Shown here: positions 51,022 through 60,009 of the stretch, one piece after another
How the letters are laid out: each line of letters starts with the position of its first letter
Numbering within the stretch: position 1 is the first letter of the stretch
Source of the DNA: Betaproteobacteria bacterium
GTDB lineage: Bacteria > Pseudomonadota > Gammaproteobacteria > Burkholderiales > Usitatibacteraceae
DNA: 64,000 nucleotides
Reading direction: 5' to 3'
Assembly: GCA_016709665.1 (NCBI GenBank)
Contig: JADJMI010000027.1
Span: 186,001 to 250,000 of the forward strand
Position numbers and translations under genes: made by a program
The notes under the pieces: generated by a model
Seen by the model: the letters and a program-made list of their open reading frames with translations, nothing else
The model's database searches: none
What the model was told of the DNA's origin: nothing

Positions 51022-51771
51022 ATGAAAATCCTCGTGCCCGTGAAGCGCGTGGTCGATTACAACGTGAAGGTCCGCGTGAAGGCCGACCAGAGCGGCGTCG
51101 ATCTCGCCAACGTGAAGATGTCCATGAATCCCTTCGACGAAATCGCCGTCGAGGAGGCGCTCAAGCTCCGGGAGGCGGGCCAGGCGACCGAGGTCGTGGC
51201 GGTCTCGGCCGGCACCGCGGCCTCGCAGGAAACGCTTCGCACCGCGCTCGCCATGGGCGCGGATCGCGCCATCCTCGTCGAGACCGATGCCGAGCTCCAG
51301 CCCCTCGCCGTGGCGAAACTGCTCAAGGCCGTCGTCGACAAGGAAGCGCCCGGCCTCGTGATCGCGGGCAAGCAGGCCATCGACGACGACGCGGCCCAGG
51401 TGGGCGCGATGCTCGCGGCCCTGCTCGGATGGCCCCAGGTCACCTTCGCCTCGAAGGTGACCGCCGAAGGCGGCAAGCTCACCGTGGTCCGCGAGATCGA
51501 CGGCGGGCTCGAGACCGTCGAGGTCGCGATGCCCGCGATCCTCACGGCGGACCTGCGCCTCAACACGCCGCGCTACGCGACGCTGCCCAACATCATGAAG
51601 GCGAAGAAGAAGCCGCTGGACACGCTGAAGCCGGACGCGCTCGGCGTGGACGTCGCGCCGCGCCTGAAGACGCTGAAGGTGACGGAGCCCGCCAAGCGCA
51701 AGGGCGGGGTGATGGTGAAGGACGTGGCCGAACTGGTCGCGAAACTCAAGTCCGAAGCGAAGGTTATCTAG
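51022..51771 (+). CDS. etfB: Electron transfer flavoprotein beta subunit
   Basis: ETF carries electrons from acyl-CoA dehydrogenases to ETF:quinone oxidoreductase. The 249-residue beta subunit begins [20 protein letters not shown] and has [20 protein letters not shown] and [20 protein letters not shown], typical of group I EtfB (AMP-binding). It lies at the head of an etfB-etfA-acyl-CoA dehydrogenase operon. Confidence 0.97.
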   Translation: MKILVPVKRVVDYNVKVRVKADQSGVDLANVKMSMNPFDEIAVEEALKLREAGQATEVVAVSAGTAASQETLRTALAMGADRAILVETDAELQPLAVAKLLKAVVDKEAPGLVIAGKQAIDDDAAQVGAMLAALLGWPQVTFASKVTAEGGKLTVVREIDGGLETVEVAMPAILTADLRLNTPRYATLPNIMKAKKKPLDTLKPDALGVDVAPRLKTLKVTEPAKRKGGVMVKDVAELVAKLKSEAKVI

Positions 51772-52698
51772 ATGACCATCCTCGTCATTGCCGACCACGA
51801 CCACGCGAAGCTCAAGCCGGGCACCGCCAACGCCGTCACCGCCGCCGCGAAGATGGGCGGCGACATCCATGTCCTCGTCGCGGGCGCCGGTTGCGCCGGT
51901 GCCGCCGAGGCCGCCTCGAAGCTCGCGGGCGTCGCGAAGGTGCTGGTCGCCGACGCGCCGCACTACGCCGCGGGCCTGCCGGAGAACCTGGCCGCCCTCG
52001 TGGTGCCGCTCGCGAAGGGCTGCAGCCACGTCGTCGCCAATGCGGGCGCCTCCGGCAAGAGCTTCATGCCGCGCGTCGCGGCGCTCCTGGACGTCGCGCA
52101 GGTCTCCGAGATCGTCGCCGTCGAATCGCCCGACACGTTCGTGCGTCCGATCTACGCCGGCAACGCCTTCGCGACGGTGCAATCCGCCGACGCGATCAAG
52201 GTCGTGACGGTGCGCGCCACCGGCTTCGAGGAGGCCGCCGCCACCGGCGCCGCGCCCGTCGAGGCGATCGCCGCTGGCCCGGACACCGCCCAGTCGAAAC
52301 TCATCGGCCAGGAACTCACGAAATCCGCGCGGCCCGAGCTGGTGGCCGCGAGGCGGGTCGTCGCGGGCGGCCGCGGCCTCGGCAGCGCCGAGAACTTCAA
52401 GCTGCTCGAGGCGCTCGCGGACAAGCTGGGCGCGGCCATCGGCGCCTCGCGCGCGGCCGTCGATTCCGGCTACGTGCCGAACGACTACCAGGTGGGGCAG
52501 ACGGGCAAGATCGTCGCGCCCGAGCTCTACATCGCGGTCGGCATTTCCGGCGCGATCCAGCACCTGGCCGGCATGAAGGACAGCAAGGTCATCGTCGCGA
52601 TCAACAAGGATCCCGAGGCGCCCATCTTCCAGGTGGCCGACTACGGGCTCGCCGGCGACCTGTTCCAGATCCTCCCCGAACTGACCGCGCAGCTCTAG
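51772..52698 (+). CDS. etfA: Electron transfer flavoprotein alpha subunit
   Basis: The 308-residue EtfA starts at the base after the etfB stop. The N-terminal domain begins [20 protein letters not shown]. The FAD-binding domain has [20 protein letters not shown] near residue 200, [20 protein letters not shown] near 240 and the C-terminal [20 protein letters not shown]. It pairs with EtfB. Confidence 0.97.
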   Translation: MTILVIADHDHAKLKPGTANAVTAAAKMGGDIHVLVAGAGCAGAAEAASKLAGVAKVLVADAPHYAAGLPENLAALVVPLAKGCSHVVANAGASGKSFMPRVAALLDVAQVSEIVAVESPDTFVRPIYAGNAFATVQSADAIKVVTVRATGFEEAAATGAAPVEAIAAGPDTAQSKLIGQELTKSARPELVAARRVVAGGRGLGSAENFKLLEALADKLGAAIGASRAAVDSGYVPNDYQVGQTGKIVAPELYIAVGISGAIQHLAGMKDSKVIVAINKDPEAPIFQVADYGLAGDLFQILPELTAQL

Positions 52699-52731
52699 CC
52701 GCGCCCCACGGAACCCGCGAAGGAGTCACCC

Positions 52732-54519
52732 TTGGCCGAATACGCCGCCCCCCTCAAGGACATGCAGTTCGTGCTGAAGCACGTGGTCGGCCTCGGCCAG
52801 GTGAACACGCTTCCCGGCTGGGAGGAGATCACCGACGACGTCGTGGACGCCGTGTTGGAGGAGGCCGCGAAGTTCGCCGGCGAGGTGCTCTCGCCCCTGA
52901 ACGGCCCCGGCGACAAGGTCGGCGCGCGCTGGAAGGACGGGGCCGTCGAGACGCCCCCGGGCTTCAAGGAGGCCTACTGGCAGTTCGTGAACGGCGGCTG
53001 GGGCAACGTCATCGCCCCGCCCGAATACGGCGGCCAGGGCCTGCCGGGCGTTCTGGCCACGGCCATCGAGGAGATGTGGGGCTCGGCCAACCTCGCCTTC
53101 AAGCTCTGCCCGATGCTCACGCTGGGTGCGGTGGAGTCGCTCAACCACAATGCCGGCGAGGCGATGAAGAAGCGCTTCCTGCCGAACATGGTGAGCGGCA
53201 AGTGGACCGGCACCATGAACCTCACGGAACCGCAGGCGGGCAGCGACCTCTCGCTCGTGCGCACGAAGGCCGTGCCGCAGGCCGACGGCACCTGGCGCAT
53301 CACCGGCGAGAAGATCTTCATCACCTACGGCGACCAGGACTTCACCGAGAACATCGTCCACCTCGTGCTCGCGCGCATCGACGGCGCGCCCGAGGGCGTG
53401 AAGGGCATCTCGCTCTTCGTGGTGCCCAAGGTGCTCGTGAACGAGGACGGATCCCTGGGGGCGAGGAACGGCGTGAAGTGCGTCTCCCTCGAGCACAAGA
53501 TGGGCATCCACGCGAGCCCGACGGCCGTCATGGCCTACGAGAACGCCACCGGCCACCTCGTGGGCGAGGCCAACCGCGGCCTCGAGTACATGTTCGTGAT
53601 GATGAACGCCGCGCGCCTGGGCGTGGGCCTGGAGGGCGTGTCGATCTCCGAGCGCGCCTACCAGCGTGCCCTCGACTGGTCGCGCGAGCGACTCCAGGGC
53701 CGCCCCCTGGGCGTCGCGAACGCGGCCAAGACGGCGCCGATCATCCAGCACCCCGACGTGAGGCGCATGCTCCTCACGATGAAGGCCACCGCGGAGGCCA
53801 CCCGGGCCCTGGCCTACCAGGTCTCGGCGCTGCTCGACCGCGCCAAGGCGCATCCGGACGAAAGCGAGCGCCGTCGCAGCCAGGCGCTGGTGGACCTGCT
53901 GATCCCGGTCGTGAAGGGCTGGTCGACGGAGGCGGGCATCCAGGCCGCTTCCCTGGGCGTCCAGGTGCACGGCGGCATGGGCTTCATCGAGGAGACGGGC
54001 GCGGCGCAGCACCTGCGCGACGCGCGCATCTCCACCATCTACGAAGGCACCACGGGCATCCAGGCCAACGACCTGGTGGGTCGCAAGGTCGGCCGCGAGG
54101 GCGGGAGCACGGCGAAGCTGCTCATCCACGACATGCGCAAGACGCTCGCGGCGCTGCAGGCGAACGACCCCGAGTTGCGCGCCATCGGCCAGCGTCTCGC
54201 CGCGGCCATCGACGCGTTCGAGCGCGCCACCGACTGGATCGTGGCGAACCATTCGACCGATCCGGGCGCGGTCGCGGCCGGTTCGGTGACCTACCTCATG
54301 CTGGCCGGCTGGACGATCGGTGGATGGATGATGGCCCGGGCCGCGCTCGCGGCGACGGCGCAGCAGGAGGCCGGGGAGGGCGACCCCGCGTTCCTCAAGG
54401 GCAAGCGCCTCACCGCCCGGTTCTTCGCCGATCACCTCATGCCGCAGGCGAGTTCGCTCGCCGAAACGGTCATGGCGGGTGCCTCGAGCGTCCTCGCCGC
54501 GGACGACTCCGTCTTCTGA
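52732..54519 (+). CDS. Acyl-CoA dehydrogenase, long form with extra C-terminal domain
   Basis: The 595-residue dehydrogenase is longer than the 380-400 of classical enzymes and matches the group with an additional C-terminal domain (PF12806 type; includes DmdC-like and Pseudomonas PA0506-like proteins). Flavin-site motifs are MNLTEPQAGSDLSLVRT near 160 and VHGGMGFIEETGAAQHLRD near 410; YEGTTGIQANDLVGRK contains the likely catalytic Glu. The start is TTG with AAGGAG eight bases upstream. It passes electrons to the EtfBA encoded before it. Confidence 0.92.
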   Translation: MAEYAAPLKDMQFVLKHVVGLGQVNTLPGWEEITDDVVDAVLEEAAKFAGEVLSPLNGPGDKVGARWKDGAVETPPGFKEAYWQFVNGGWGNVIAPPEYGGQGLPGVLATAIEEMWGSANLAFKLCPMLTLGAVESLNHNAGEAMKKRFLPNMVSGKWTGTMNLTEPQAGSDLSLVRTKAVPQADGTWRITGEKIFITYGDQDFTENIVHLVLARIDGAPEGVKGISLFVVPKVLVNEDGSLGARNGVKCVSLEHKMGIHASPTAVMAYENATGHLVGEANRGLEYMFVMMNAARLGVGLEGVSISERAYQRALDWSRERLQGRPLGVANAAKTAPIIQHPDVRRMLLTMKATAEATRALAYQVSALLDRAKAHPDESERRRSQALVDLLIPVVKGWSTEAGIQAASLGVQVHGGMGFIEETGAAQHLRDARISTIYEGTTGIQANDLVGRKVGREGGSTAKLLIHDMRKTLAALQANDPELRAIGQRLAAAIDAFERATDWIVANHSTDPGAVAAGSVTYLMLAGWTIGGWMMARAALAATAQQEAGEGDPAFLKGKRLTARFFADHLMPQASSLAETVMAGASSVLAADDSVF

Positions 54520-54548
54520 GGGCGATCGGGCGTGCCCGGGGCGCGTGG

Positions 54549-54554
54549 TAGAAT
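54549..54554 (+). promoter_or_regulatory. -10 box of the riboswitch-mntX transcript
   Basis: TAGAAT in GTGGTAGAATCC predicts a start near 54561, at the 5' edge of the riboswitch. The -35 region is poor. Confidence 0.45.
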
Positions 54555-54561
54555 CCGCGCT

Positions 54562-54725
54562 GTCCTTGGGGAGTAGCCGATCGCCCGCAAGCAGCGGAGC
54601 GAGGCTCGCGTCAACAGGCTTGGCCTTCCGGGGCCATGGCGCGAGCGGCGGGAATGTCCGGCGAGACCAATGACTGCGGTGGCGACCCGACCGGGCCCGC
54701 ACCCGCGGTCATTCGGTTGATCGCC
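54562..54725 (+). ncRNA. yybP-ykoY riboswitch (Mn2+ sensor)
   Basis: The leader shows the two conserved parts of the yybP-ykoY aptamer: GGGGAGTAGCC on the 5' side (54568-54578) with CGTCAACAGGC after a hairpin, and GCGAGACCAATGACTG on the 3' side (54661-54676). Behind it AATGACTGCGG (54669-54679) can pair with CCGCGGTCATT (54703-54713), overlapping the aptamer's 3' edge, so it is a plausible expression platform. The gene controlled is a TMEM165/GDT1-type exporter, a known yybP-ykoY target. Confidence 0.85.
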
Positions 54726-54742
54726 CGGTCCGAAAGTCTTCA

Positions 54743-55303
54743 ATGGAAGCCCTGCTCGTCTCCATCGGCATCGTCGCGCTCGCCGAGATCGGGGACAAGA
54801 CCCAGCTGCTCACCCTCGTCCTCGCGGCGCGCTACAAGAAGCCCTGGCCCATCGTGGCGGGCATCTTCGTCGCGACGCTCGTGAACCACGGCATCGCCGG
54901 CGCGGTGGGTGCCTGGCTCACGAAGGCCATGGGCCCCGACGTGATGCGCTGGATCCTCGGCGCCTCGTTCATCGCCATGGCCGCGTGGATGCTCGTGCCG
55001 GACAAGCTGGACGACGACGATTCCGCCTCGAAGCAGCGCGGGGGCGTCTTCCTCACGACCGCGATCCTGTTCTTCTTCGTGGAGATCGGCGACAAGACGC
55101 AGGTCGCCACCGTGGCGCTCGCGGCGCGCTTCGATTCGCTCGCGGCGGTGGTGATGGGCACCACGATCGGGATGATCCTCGCCAACGCGCCGGTGGCGTT
55201 CTTCGGCGACGCGCTCGCGAAGAAGATGCCCGTGCGGATCGTGCACGTCGTGACGGCGGTGATATTCGCCGCGCTGGGTGTCGGCGTGCTGGCCTGGGGC
55301 TAG
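54743..55303 (+). CDS. TMEM165/GDT1-family (UPF0016) manganese exporter
   Basis: The 186-residue membrane protein has six helices in two inverted halves, each with the family motif EIGDKT: residues 15-20 and about 114-119. The acidic and Thr residues of this motif bind divalent metal. Bacterial members such as MneA/MntX export Mn2+. The Mn2+-type riboswitch directly upstream strongly supports this role: high Mn2+ would raise expression. No Shine-Dalgarno sequence is obvious. Confidence 0.92.
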   Translation: MEALLVSIGIVALAEIGDKTQLLTLVLAARYKKPWPIVAGIFVATLVNHGIAGAVGAWLTKAMGPDVMRWILGASFIAMAAWMLVPDKLDDDDSASKQRGGVFLTTAILFFFVEIGDKTQVATVALAARFDSLAAVVMGTTIGMILANAPVAFFGDALAKKMPVRIVHVVTAVIFAALGVGVLAWG

Positions 55304-55319
55304 GTCCGGGGGGGCGCCC

Positions 55320-56285
55320 CTAGGCGGCCGCGCCCAGGGCTCCGCCGGTGCCCAGCTCGTGGTAGTAGCCCACCTGCGAGCCGCCGAGCCGGACGCTTTT
55401 CTCCTTGGCGGCGCCCACGGCGCGCTCGACGTCGCCCAGGAGGCCCGTCCTGCCGGCGCCGAACCGGTATTCCGCCACGCCCAGGTTCACGGCCACCGTG
55501 ATCTCCCGGCCGGAGGCGACCTCGCACGGACTCGCCGACACGGCCTTCACGATGCGTTCCATCACCATCTTGAGCGCGCGGTTGCGGTGCAGGCCGATGG
55601 CGAAGGTGTTGCCGTCCCAGCGCGCGACCCAGTCCCCGCGGCGCGTGTTGAGCTGCAGGAGCGCGGCCACGTGCGACAGGCACGCGTCGCCGGCGCTGTG
55701 GCCGTGGGCCTGGTTGATGTCCCTCAGGCCGCTCACCTCGACGAGCGCCAGCTGGAAGGTCTCCAGGTCCCGCTCGGCGCGCGCGATCTCCTCGGCGAGG
55801 CGCTTGTCGCCGGCGCGCCGGTTGTAGAGGCCGGTGAGGTCGTCGGAGTCCGAGACGCGTTCGAGGCGGTTGATCGTCTCGTTCAGCTGCGTGAGCGTGT
55901 ACTGCGTGCCCTCCATGAGCCTGCCGGCCTGGTCGGGGAACTCGACCGGCAGGTCGGGCAGGCGCCGCTCCTCGAGGTAGCGCCTGAGCGCCTCGGCGGT
56001 GAGGTCGATGGGCACGAGGATCTCGCGCAGCACCCAGAGCGTGCCCAGGAACCCCGCGAAGCACGCGAGGACGAGGGCGGCGACGAGCGGGAACATGGTG
56101 GCCCAGTCCGCCCGCGCGAACAGCAGGTACGCGATGAAGACGAGCAGGGGAACCTGCGTGCCCGCGAAGGCAGCCACCGCGAACTTCCGCGCATAGCTTT
56201 TCTGGAGCGCCGGGATGCCCACGAGACGCCGGTAGATGGCCATGCGGCCAATGACGCTCGCTCCCGACGGGATGCGGCTCGGCAT
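55320..56285 (-). CDS. Membrane-bound degenerate GGDEF-domain protein
   Basis: The 321-residue protein has two membrane segments (about 35-55 and 65-85), a HAMP-like stretch and coiled coil (about 90-140), and a GGDEF-fold domain from DDLTGLYNRRAG (about 148). At the active-site turn (about 222-227) it reads RWDGNTFAIGL where active diguanylate cyclases have GGDEF, so c-di-GMP synthesis is unlikely. The rest of the fold (INQAHGHSAGDACLSHVAAL) is kept. It may act as a c-di-GMP- or GTP-responsive scaffold. It converges with the exporter gene. Confidence 0.82.
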   Translation of the reverse strand: MPSRIPSGASVIGRMAIYRRLVGIPALQKSYARKFAVAAFAGTQVPLLVFIAYLLFARADWATMFPLVAALVLACFAGFLGTLWVLREILVPIDLTAEALRRYLEERRLPDLPVEFPDQAGRLMEGTQYTLTQLNETINRLERVSDSDDLTGLYNRRAGDKRLAEEIARAERDLETFQLALVEVSGLRDINQAHGHSAGDACLSHVAALLQLNTRRGDWVARWDGNTFAIGLHRNRALKMVMERIVKAVSASPCEVASGREITVAVNLGVAEYRFGAGRTGLLGDVERAVGAAKEKSVRLGGSQVGYYHELGTGGALGAAA

Positions 56286-56343
56286 GTGCGCCCTTCCGTC
56301 GTTATCGCTTTGCGCTATTAGGCCCCTGCCTCCCCCGCACTCG

Positions 56344-57240
56344 TCAAGTGCCGATGGGGTTTCGGAGGACGCCGATGCCTTCGACCTCGGTCTCCAGCAG
56401 GTCGCCGGCCTTCATGAACTCCGGCGGGTTGCGGGCGAAGCCGACACCCTCGGGCGTGCCGGTGGAAATGATGTCGCCGGGCTCGAGCGTCTGGCCGAGC
56501 GAGAGGTCGGCGATGAGGCGCGGCAGCTTGAAATAGAGGAACTTCGTGTTCGAATCCTGCTTGGTCACGCCGTTGACGCGGCAGGAGACCCGCAGGTTGT
56601 CCGGGTCGAGGCTGTCGGCCGTCACGAGGACCGGGCCCATGGGGCAGGTGCCGTCGAGGCTCTTGCCCTTGTCCCACTGCCCGCCGTGGCGGCGCTGGAT
56701 GTCGCGCCAGGTCACGTCGTTGATGGCGGTGTAGCCCCAGACGTGCTTCATGGCGTCTTCCTGCTTGATGTTCTTGCCGCCGGTGCCCAGGACGACGCCC
56801 AGTTCCACTTCCCAGTCGAGCGAGGTCGAGACCTCGGCGTCGAAAGGGATCGCGTCGTAGGGCCCGTTCACGGCGGTGGGGGCCTTGCTGAAGAACACGG
56901 GCCACTTGGGCAGCTCGCGGTTGTCCTGGAGCTTCTGGGCGCCTTCCTCGAAATGCTCGAGGTAGTTCCAGCCCACGCAGAAGACGTTCTTGGCCGGGCG
57001 CGGGATGGGCGCGTGCAGCTTCACCTCGGTGAAGGCGAGCGTGGCGGCAGGCGGCTTCGCGGCGAGCGCATCGAGCGCGGCACGCGCGGCGGCGCCCCCG
57101 CGGATGATGCCCAGCATCGAGCCGAAGTCCACGCCGGGAGCGGCGCAGTTCGCGGCGATGTCGGCGATGCGCCCGTCGGCGAGGACGAGACCGGGGCGGG
57201 GCGTGCCGCCGGCGGCGGGGGCGTAGGTGACGAGCTTCAA
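56344..57240 (-). CDS. Fumarylacetoacetate hydrolase (FAH)-family protein
   Basis: This 298-residue FAH-fold protein has VFCVGWNYLEHFEEG near residue 95, FFSKAPTAVNGPYD near 125 and the metal-binding DWEVELGVVLGTGGKNI near 152 (Glu and Asp ligands), ending GDIISTGTPEGVGFARNPPE. The family includes hydrolases and hydratases of beta-diketo and 2-oxo acids; the substrate cannot be told here. The start is TTG, fixed by AGGAGAT six bases before it. It follows the HIBCH gene closely and is probably last in the valine operon. Confidence 0.85.
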   Translation of the reverse strand: MKLVTYAPAAGGTPRPGLVLADGRIADIAANCAAPGVDFGSMLGIIRGGAAARAALDALAAKPPAATLAFTEVKLHAPIPRPAKNVFCVGWNYLEHFEEGAQKLQDNRELPKWPVFFSKAPTAVNGPYDAIPFDAEVSTSLDWEVELGVVLGTGGKNIKQEDAMKHVWGYTAINDVTWRDIQRRHGGQWDKGKSLDGTCPMGPVLVTADSLDPDNLRVSCRVNGVTKQDSNTKFLYFKLPRLIADLSLGQTLEPGDIISTGTPEGVGFARNPPEFMKAGDLLETEVEGIGVLRNPIGT

Positions 57241-57259
57241 GGCGTATCTCCTGTGGGGG

Positions 57260-58360
57260 CTAGAGGCGGGCGAGCGGGTGGTCCGGCGGCGCCCATCGCG
57301 GTGCGAAGAAAGCGGCGACGGCGTCCTCGGATACCTCGGCGAGCGAGGGTGGATTCCAGCGGGGGGCGTTGTCCTTGTCCACGATCAAGGCCCGCACCCC
57401 TTCGAGGAAGTCGCCCTGCTCGAAGCAGGACTGCACGAGCCCGTATTCCATGCGGAAGCAATCGGCGAGCGCGAGGCCGGATCCGCGCCGCAGTTGCTCC
57501 AGCGTGACCTTGAGCAGGGTCGGCGAGCGCTTGGCGAGGAGGGCGCGTGTCTTGTCGGCCCAGGGGAGGAACTCGGGGTGCGATTCGCTCCCGAGCGATC
57601 CCACGATGGCCTCGACGCTCGGGTGGGCGAAGTGGCGGTCGATGGCGGGTCTCAGGCTCGCCAGTTCGCCGGGAACCGGTTCTTCCCGGGCGAGGCGGGC
57701 GCGCAGCGCGAGGACGGCGGCCATCGGGTCCTCGGCCTGCGCGCATCCCGCCAGCTCCGCGGGAAGCCCGGCAAGGGTATCCGGGCCCGCGCAGGCGTCG
57801 ACGAGCCCCGCGCAAAGGCTGTCGGGGCCACCCAGCGTGGGACCGACGAGTCCCAGGTAGGTGCCGATGCGTCCGGGGCAACGCGGCAGGAACCAGCTGC
57901 CTCCCACGTCGGGGAAGAGGCCGATGGCGGTCTCGGGCATCGCGACGCGGGTGCGCGGGCCCGCCAGGCGAAGCCGGGCACCCTGCGAGATGCCCATGCC
58001 GCCGCCCATGACGATGCCGTCCAGGAGGGCGACGACGGGCTTGGGGTACCGGTGGATGCGGTGATCGAGCGCGTACTCGACGATGAAGAAGCGCCGGGAC
58101 TGGTCGCCGCCGGCGAGAAAGTCCTCGCGCAGGGCCCGGATGTCGCCGCCGGCGCAAAAAGCCTTCTCTCCGGCGCCACGCAGCAGCACCACGCGCACGC
58201 GATCGTCGTCCTCCCACGCATCCAGCCACGCGGCGAGGCCCTCGATCATGCCCATCGTGAGGGCGTTGAGCGCGGCGGGACGGTTGAGCGTGACCGTCGC
58301 CACGCCATCGGCCAGGTCGGCGAGGAGCTCGCCGCCCGCCGCGGTCAGTCGTTCTTCCAT
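57260..58360 (-). CDS. 3-hydroxyisobutyryl-CoA hydrolase (HIBCH type)
   Basis: The 366-residue crotonase-superfamily protein is longer than enoyl-CoA hydratases and has HIBCH hallmarks: KAFCAGGDIRALRED near residue 65, YPKPVVALLDGIVMGGGMG near 110, AMPETAIGLFPDVGGSWFLP near 140 with the catalytic Glu, and a C-terminal FLEGVRALIVDKDNAPRWNP. It releases 3-hydroxyisobutyrate in valine breakdown, which the dehydrogenase at 59.1 kb then oxidises. Its start overlaps the end of the preceding gene by 16 bases. Confidence 0.9.
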   Translation of the reverse strand: MEERLTAAGGELLADLADGVATVTLNRPAALNALTMGMIEGLAAWLDAWEDDDRVRVVLLRGAGEKAFCAGGDIRALREDFLAGGDQSRRFFIVEYALDHRIHRYPKPVVALLDGIVMGGGMGISQGARLRLAGPRTRVAMPETAIGLFPDVGGSWFLPRCPGRIGTYLGLVGPTLGGPDSLCAGLVDACAGPDTLAGLPAELAGCAQAEDPMAAVLALRARLAREEPVPGELASLRPAIDRHFAHPSVEAIVGSLGSESHPEFLPWADKTRALLAKRSPTLLKVTLEQLRRGSGLALADCFRMEYGLVQSCFEQGDFLEGVRALIVDKDNAPRWNPPSLAEVSEDAVAAFFAPRWAPPDHPLARL

Positions 58361-59112
58361 TCGGGCTTGCGCTTCTCCAGGAAGGCCGCGACGCCCTCGG
58401 CCTGGTCCGAGTGGTCGAAGAGGTCCATGAAGCGCTCGCGTTCGAGCGAAAGGCCGGCGCGGCGCGGGATGCCGTTCCTCGCGTTGTGGATGAGGCCCTT
58501 GCAGTACTCGACCGCGCGCGGGGAAAGCTCGGCGACGCGCTCGGCGATCTGCAGCGCTCGCGCGAGGCCCTCTCCCTTCTCGACGACTTCCTCCACGAGC
58601 CCGATGCGAAGCGCCGTGGCGGCGTCGACGCGCTCGTTGGTGAGGATCATGCGCTTGGCCCAGCCCTCGCCCACCAGCCCGGCGAGGTTCTGCGTGCCGC
58701 AGCCCGCGGGCAGCAGGCCCACGGCCGGCTCGGGCAGCGCCATCTGCGCGTGGGATTCGGCGACGCGAAGGTCGCAGGCGAGGCAGCACTCCAGTCCCCC
58801 GCCCATGGCATAGCCGTTGATGGCCGCGATGGTGACGAAGCGCGCGTTCATGAGCGCCTCGAAGGCCGAGCCGAAGCAGGCGATGAAGTGGCGCGCGTAC
58901 ACCTTGTCGCCCGCGAACTTCTTGAGGTCCGCGCCCGCGGAGAAGAACTTCCCGCCCGCGCCGGTGATGACGGCGGCGTAGACGTTGAGGTCGGCAGCGA
59001 GCTCGCCCACCAGCTTCTCGAGCCCGCGAAGGCTCTCGGGCGTCCAGGTGTTGGCCGGCGGGTTCTCGATCGTGAGGACCGCCGTGTGGCCCTCGATGCG
59101 GTGGTTCACCAT
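58345..59112 (-). CDS. Enoyl-CoA hydratase
   Basis: The 255-residue crotonase hydrates enoyl-CoA (in valine catabolism, methacrylyl-CoA). Both catalytic Glu residues appear to be present, in GYAMGGGLECCLACDLRVAE (near 105) and MALPEPAVGLLPAGCGT (near 130), with the oxyanion segment FFSAGADLKKFAG near 60. It lies 7 bases after the mmsB stop and overlaps the HIBCH gene, the order in which the reactions follow. Confidence 0.9.
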   Translation of the reverse strand: MVNHRIEGHTAVLTIENPPANTWTPESLRGLEKLVGELAADLNVYAAVITGAGGKFFSAGADLKKFAGDKVYARHFIACFGSAFEALMNARFVTIAAINGYAMGGGLECCLACDLRVAESHAQMALPEPAVGLLPAGCGTQNLAGLVGEGWAKRMILTNERVDAATALRIGLVEEVVEKGEGLARALQIAERVAELSPRAVEYCKGLIHNARNGIPRRAGLSLERERFMDLFDHSDQAEGVAAFLEKRKPEWKND

Positions 59113-59119
59113 GGCGGGG

Positions 59120-60002
59120 TCAGGTCTTCAGGTATTGCAGGATCACGCTCGAGAAATCCTTGCCGCCGTGGCCGTCCGCCGAATGCTTCTGGTAGACCTG
59201 CTGCGCGATGGCGCCCAGCAGCACGGGGACCTTCGCCTGCTTGGCCGCCTCGGTGACGAGCGTGAGGTCCTTCAGCATGAGGTCCGCGCCGAAGCCGCCG
59301 GCGTAGCCGCGCGAGGCGGGCGCGTTCTCGAGGACGCCGGGATAGGGGTTGTAGGTGTCCGAAGACCAGCACCGGCCGCTCGAGGTGTTCACGATGCCGG
59401 CGAAGACCTTCGGGTCCATGCCGAGCTTCGCCGCGAGCGTCATGCCCTCGCTGGTGGCGATCATCTCGATGGCGAGCATCATGTTGTTGCAGATCTTGGC
59501 CACCTGGCCGTTGCCGCTGCCGCCGCAGTGCACGATGTTCTTGCCCATGGCGCCGAGGATCGCCCGGGCGGCCTCGAAATCCCTCGCCTCGCCGCCCACC
59601 ATGAAGGTGAGCGTTCCGGCTTCCGCGCCGGCGGTGCCGCCCGAGACGGGCGCGTCGACCATCGCCACGCCCTTGGCGCGCGCGTCGAAGGCGACCTCGC
59701 GCGCGGTGAGCGGGTCGATGGTGGAGCTGTCGATGAGCAGCATCCCGGGCTTCGCGTGCGCGAGGACGCCCGACTCGTTCTCGTAGACGCTCCGCACGTG
59801 GGGCGAGGAGGGCAGCATCGTGACCACGATTTCGCTCCCGGCCACGCAATCGGCGACCGAGGTCGCCCTCGCGATGCCCTGGGCGGCGGCCTTGTCCAGC
59901 AGGGCCGGCGACGTCGTAGCCCTTCACTGCGTGGCCGTTCTTCACGAGATTGCGGGCCATGGGGTTGCCCATGTTGCCCAGCCCGATGAATCCGATCTTC
60001 AT
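59120..60002 (-). pseudogene. mmsB: 3-hydroxyisobutyrate dehydrogenase, with one frameshift
   Basis: MmsB oxidises 3-hydroxyisobutyrate to methylmalonate semialdehyde with NAD+. The N terminus MKIGFIGLGNMGNPMARNLV is the dinucleotide fold; the frame breaks near 59906 where, on the minus strand, GTCGCCGGCCCTG has one extra base for an expected DVAALLDKAA. The second frame continues with AGSEIVVTMLPSSPHV, DAPVSGGTAGAEAGTL (substrate loop) and GNGQVAKICNNMMLA with the catalytic Lys. About 294 residues if repaired, which is normal. Probably a sequencing error. Confidence 0.87.
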
Positions 60003-60009
60003 GGCGTGC

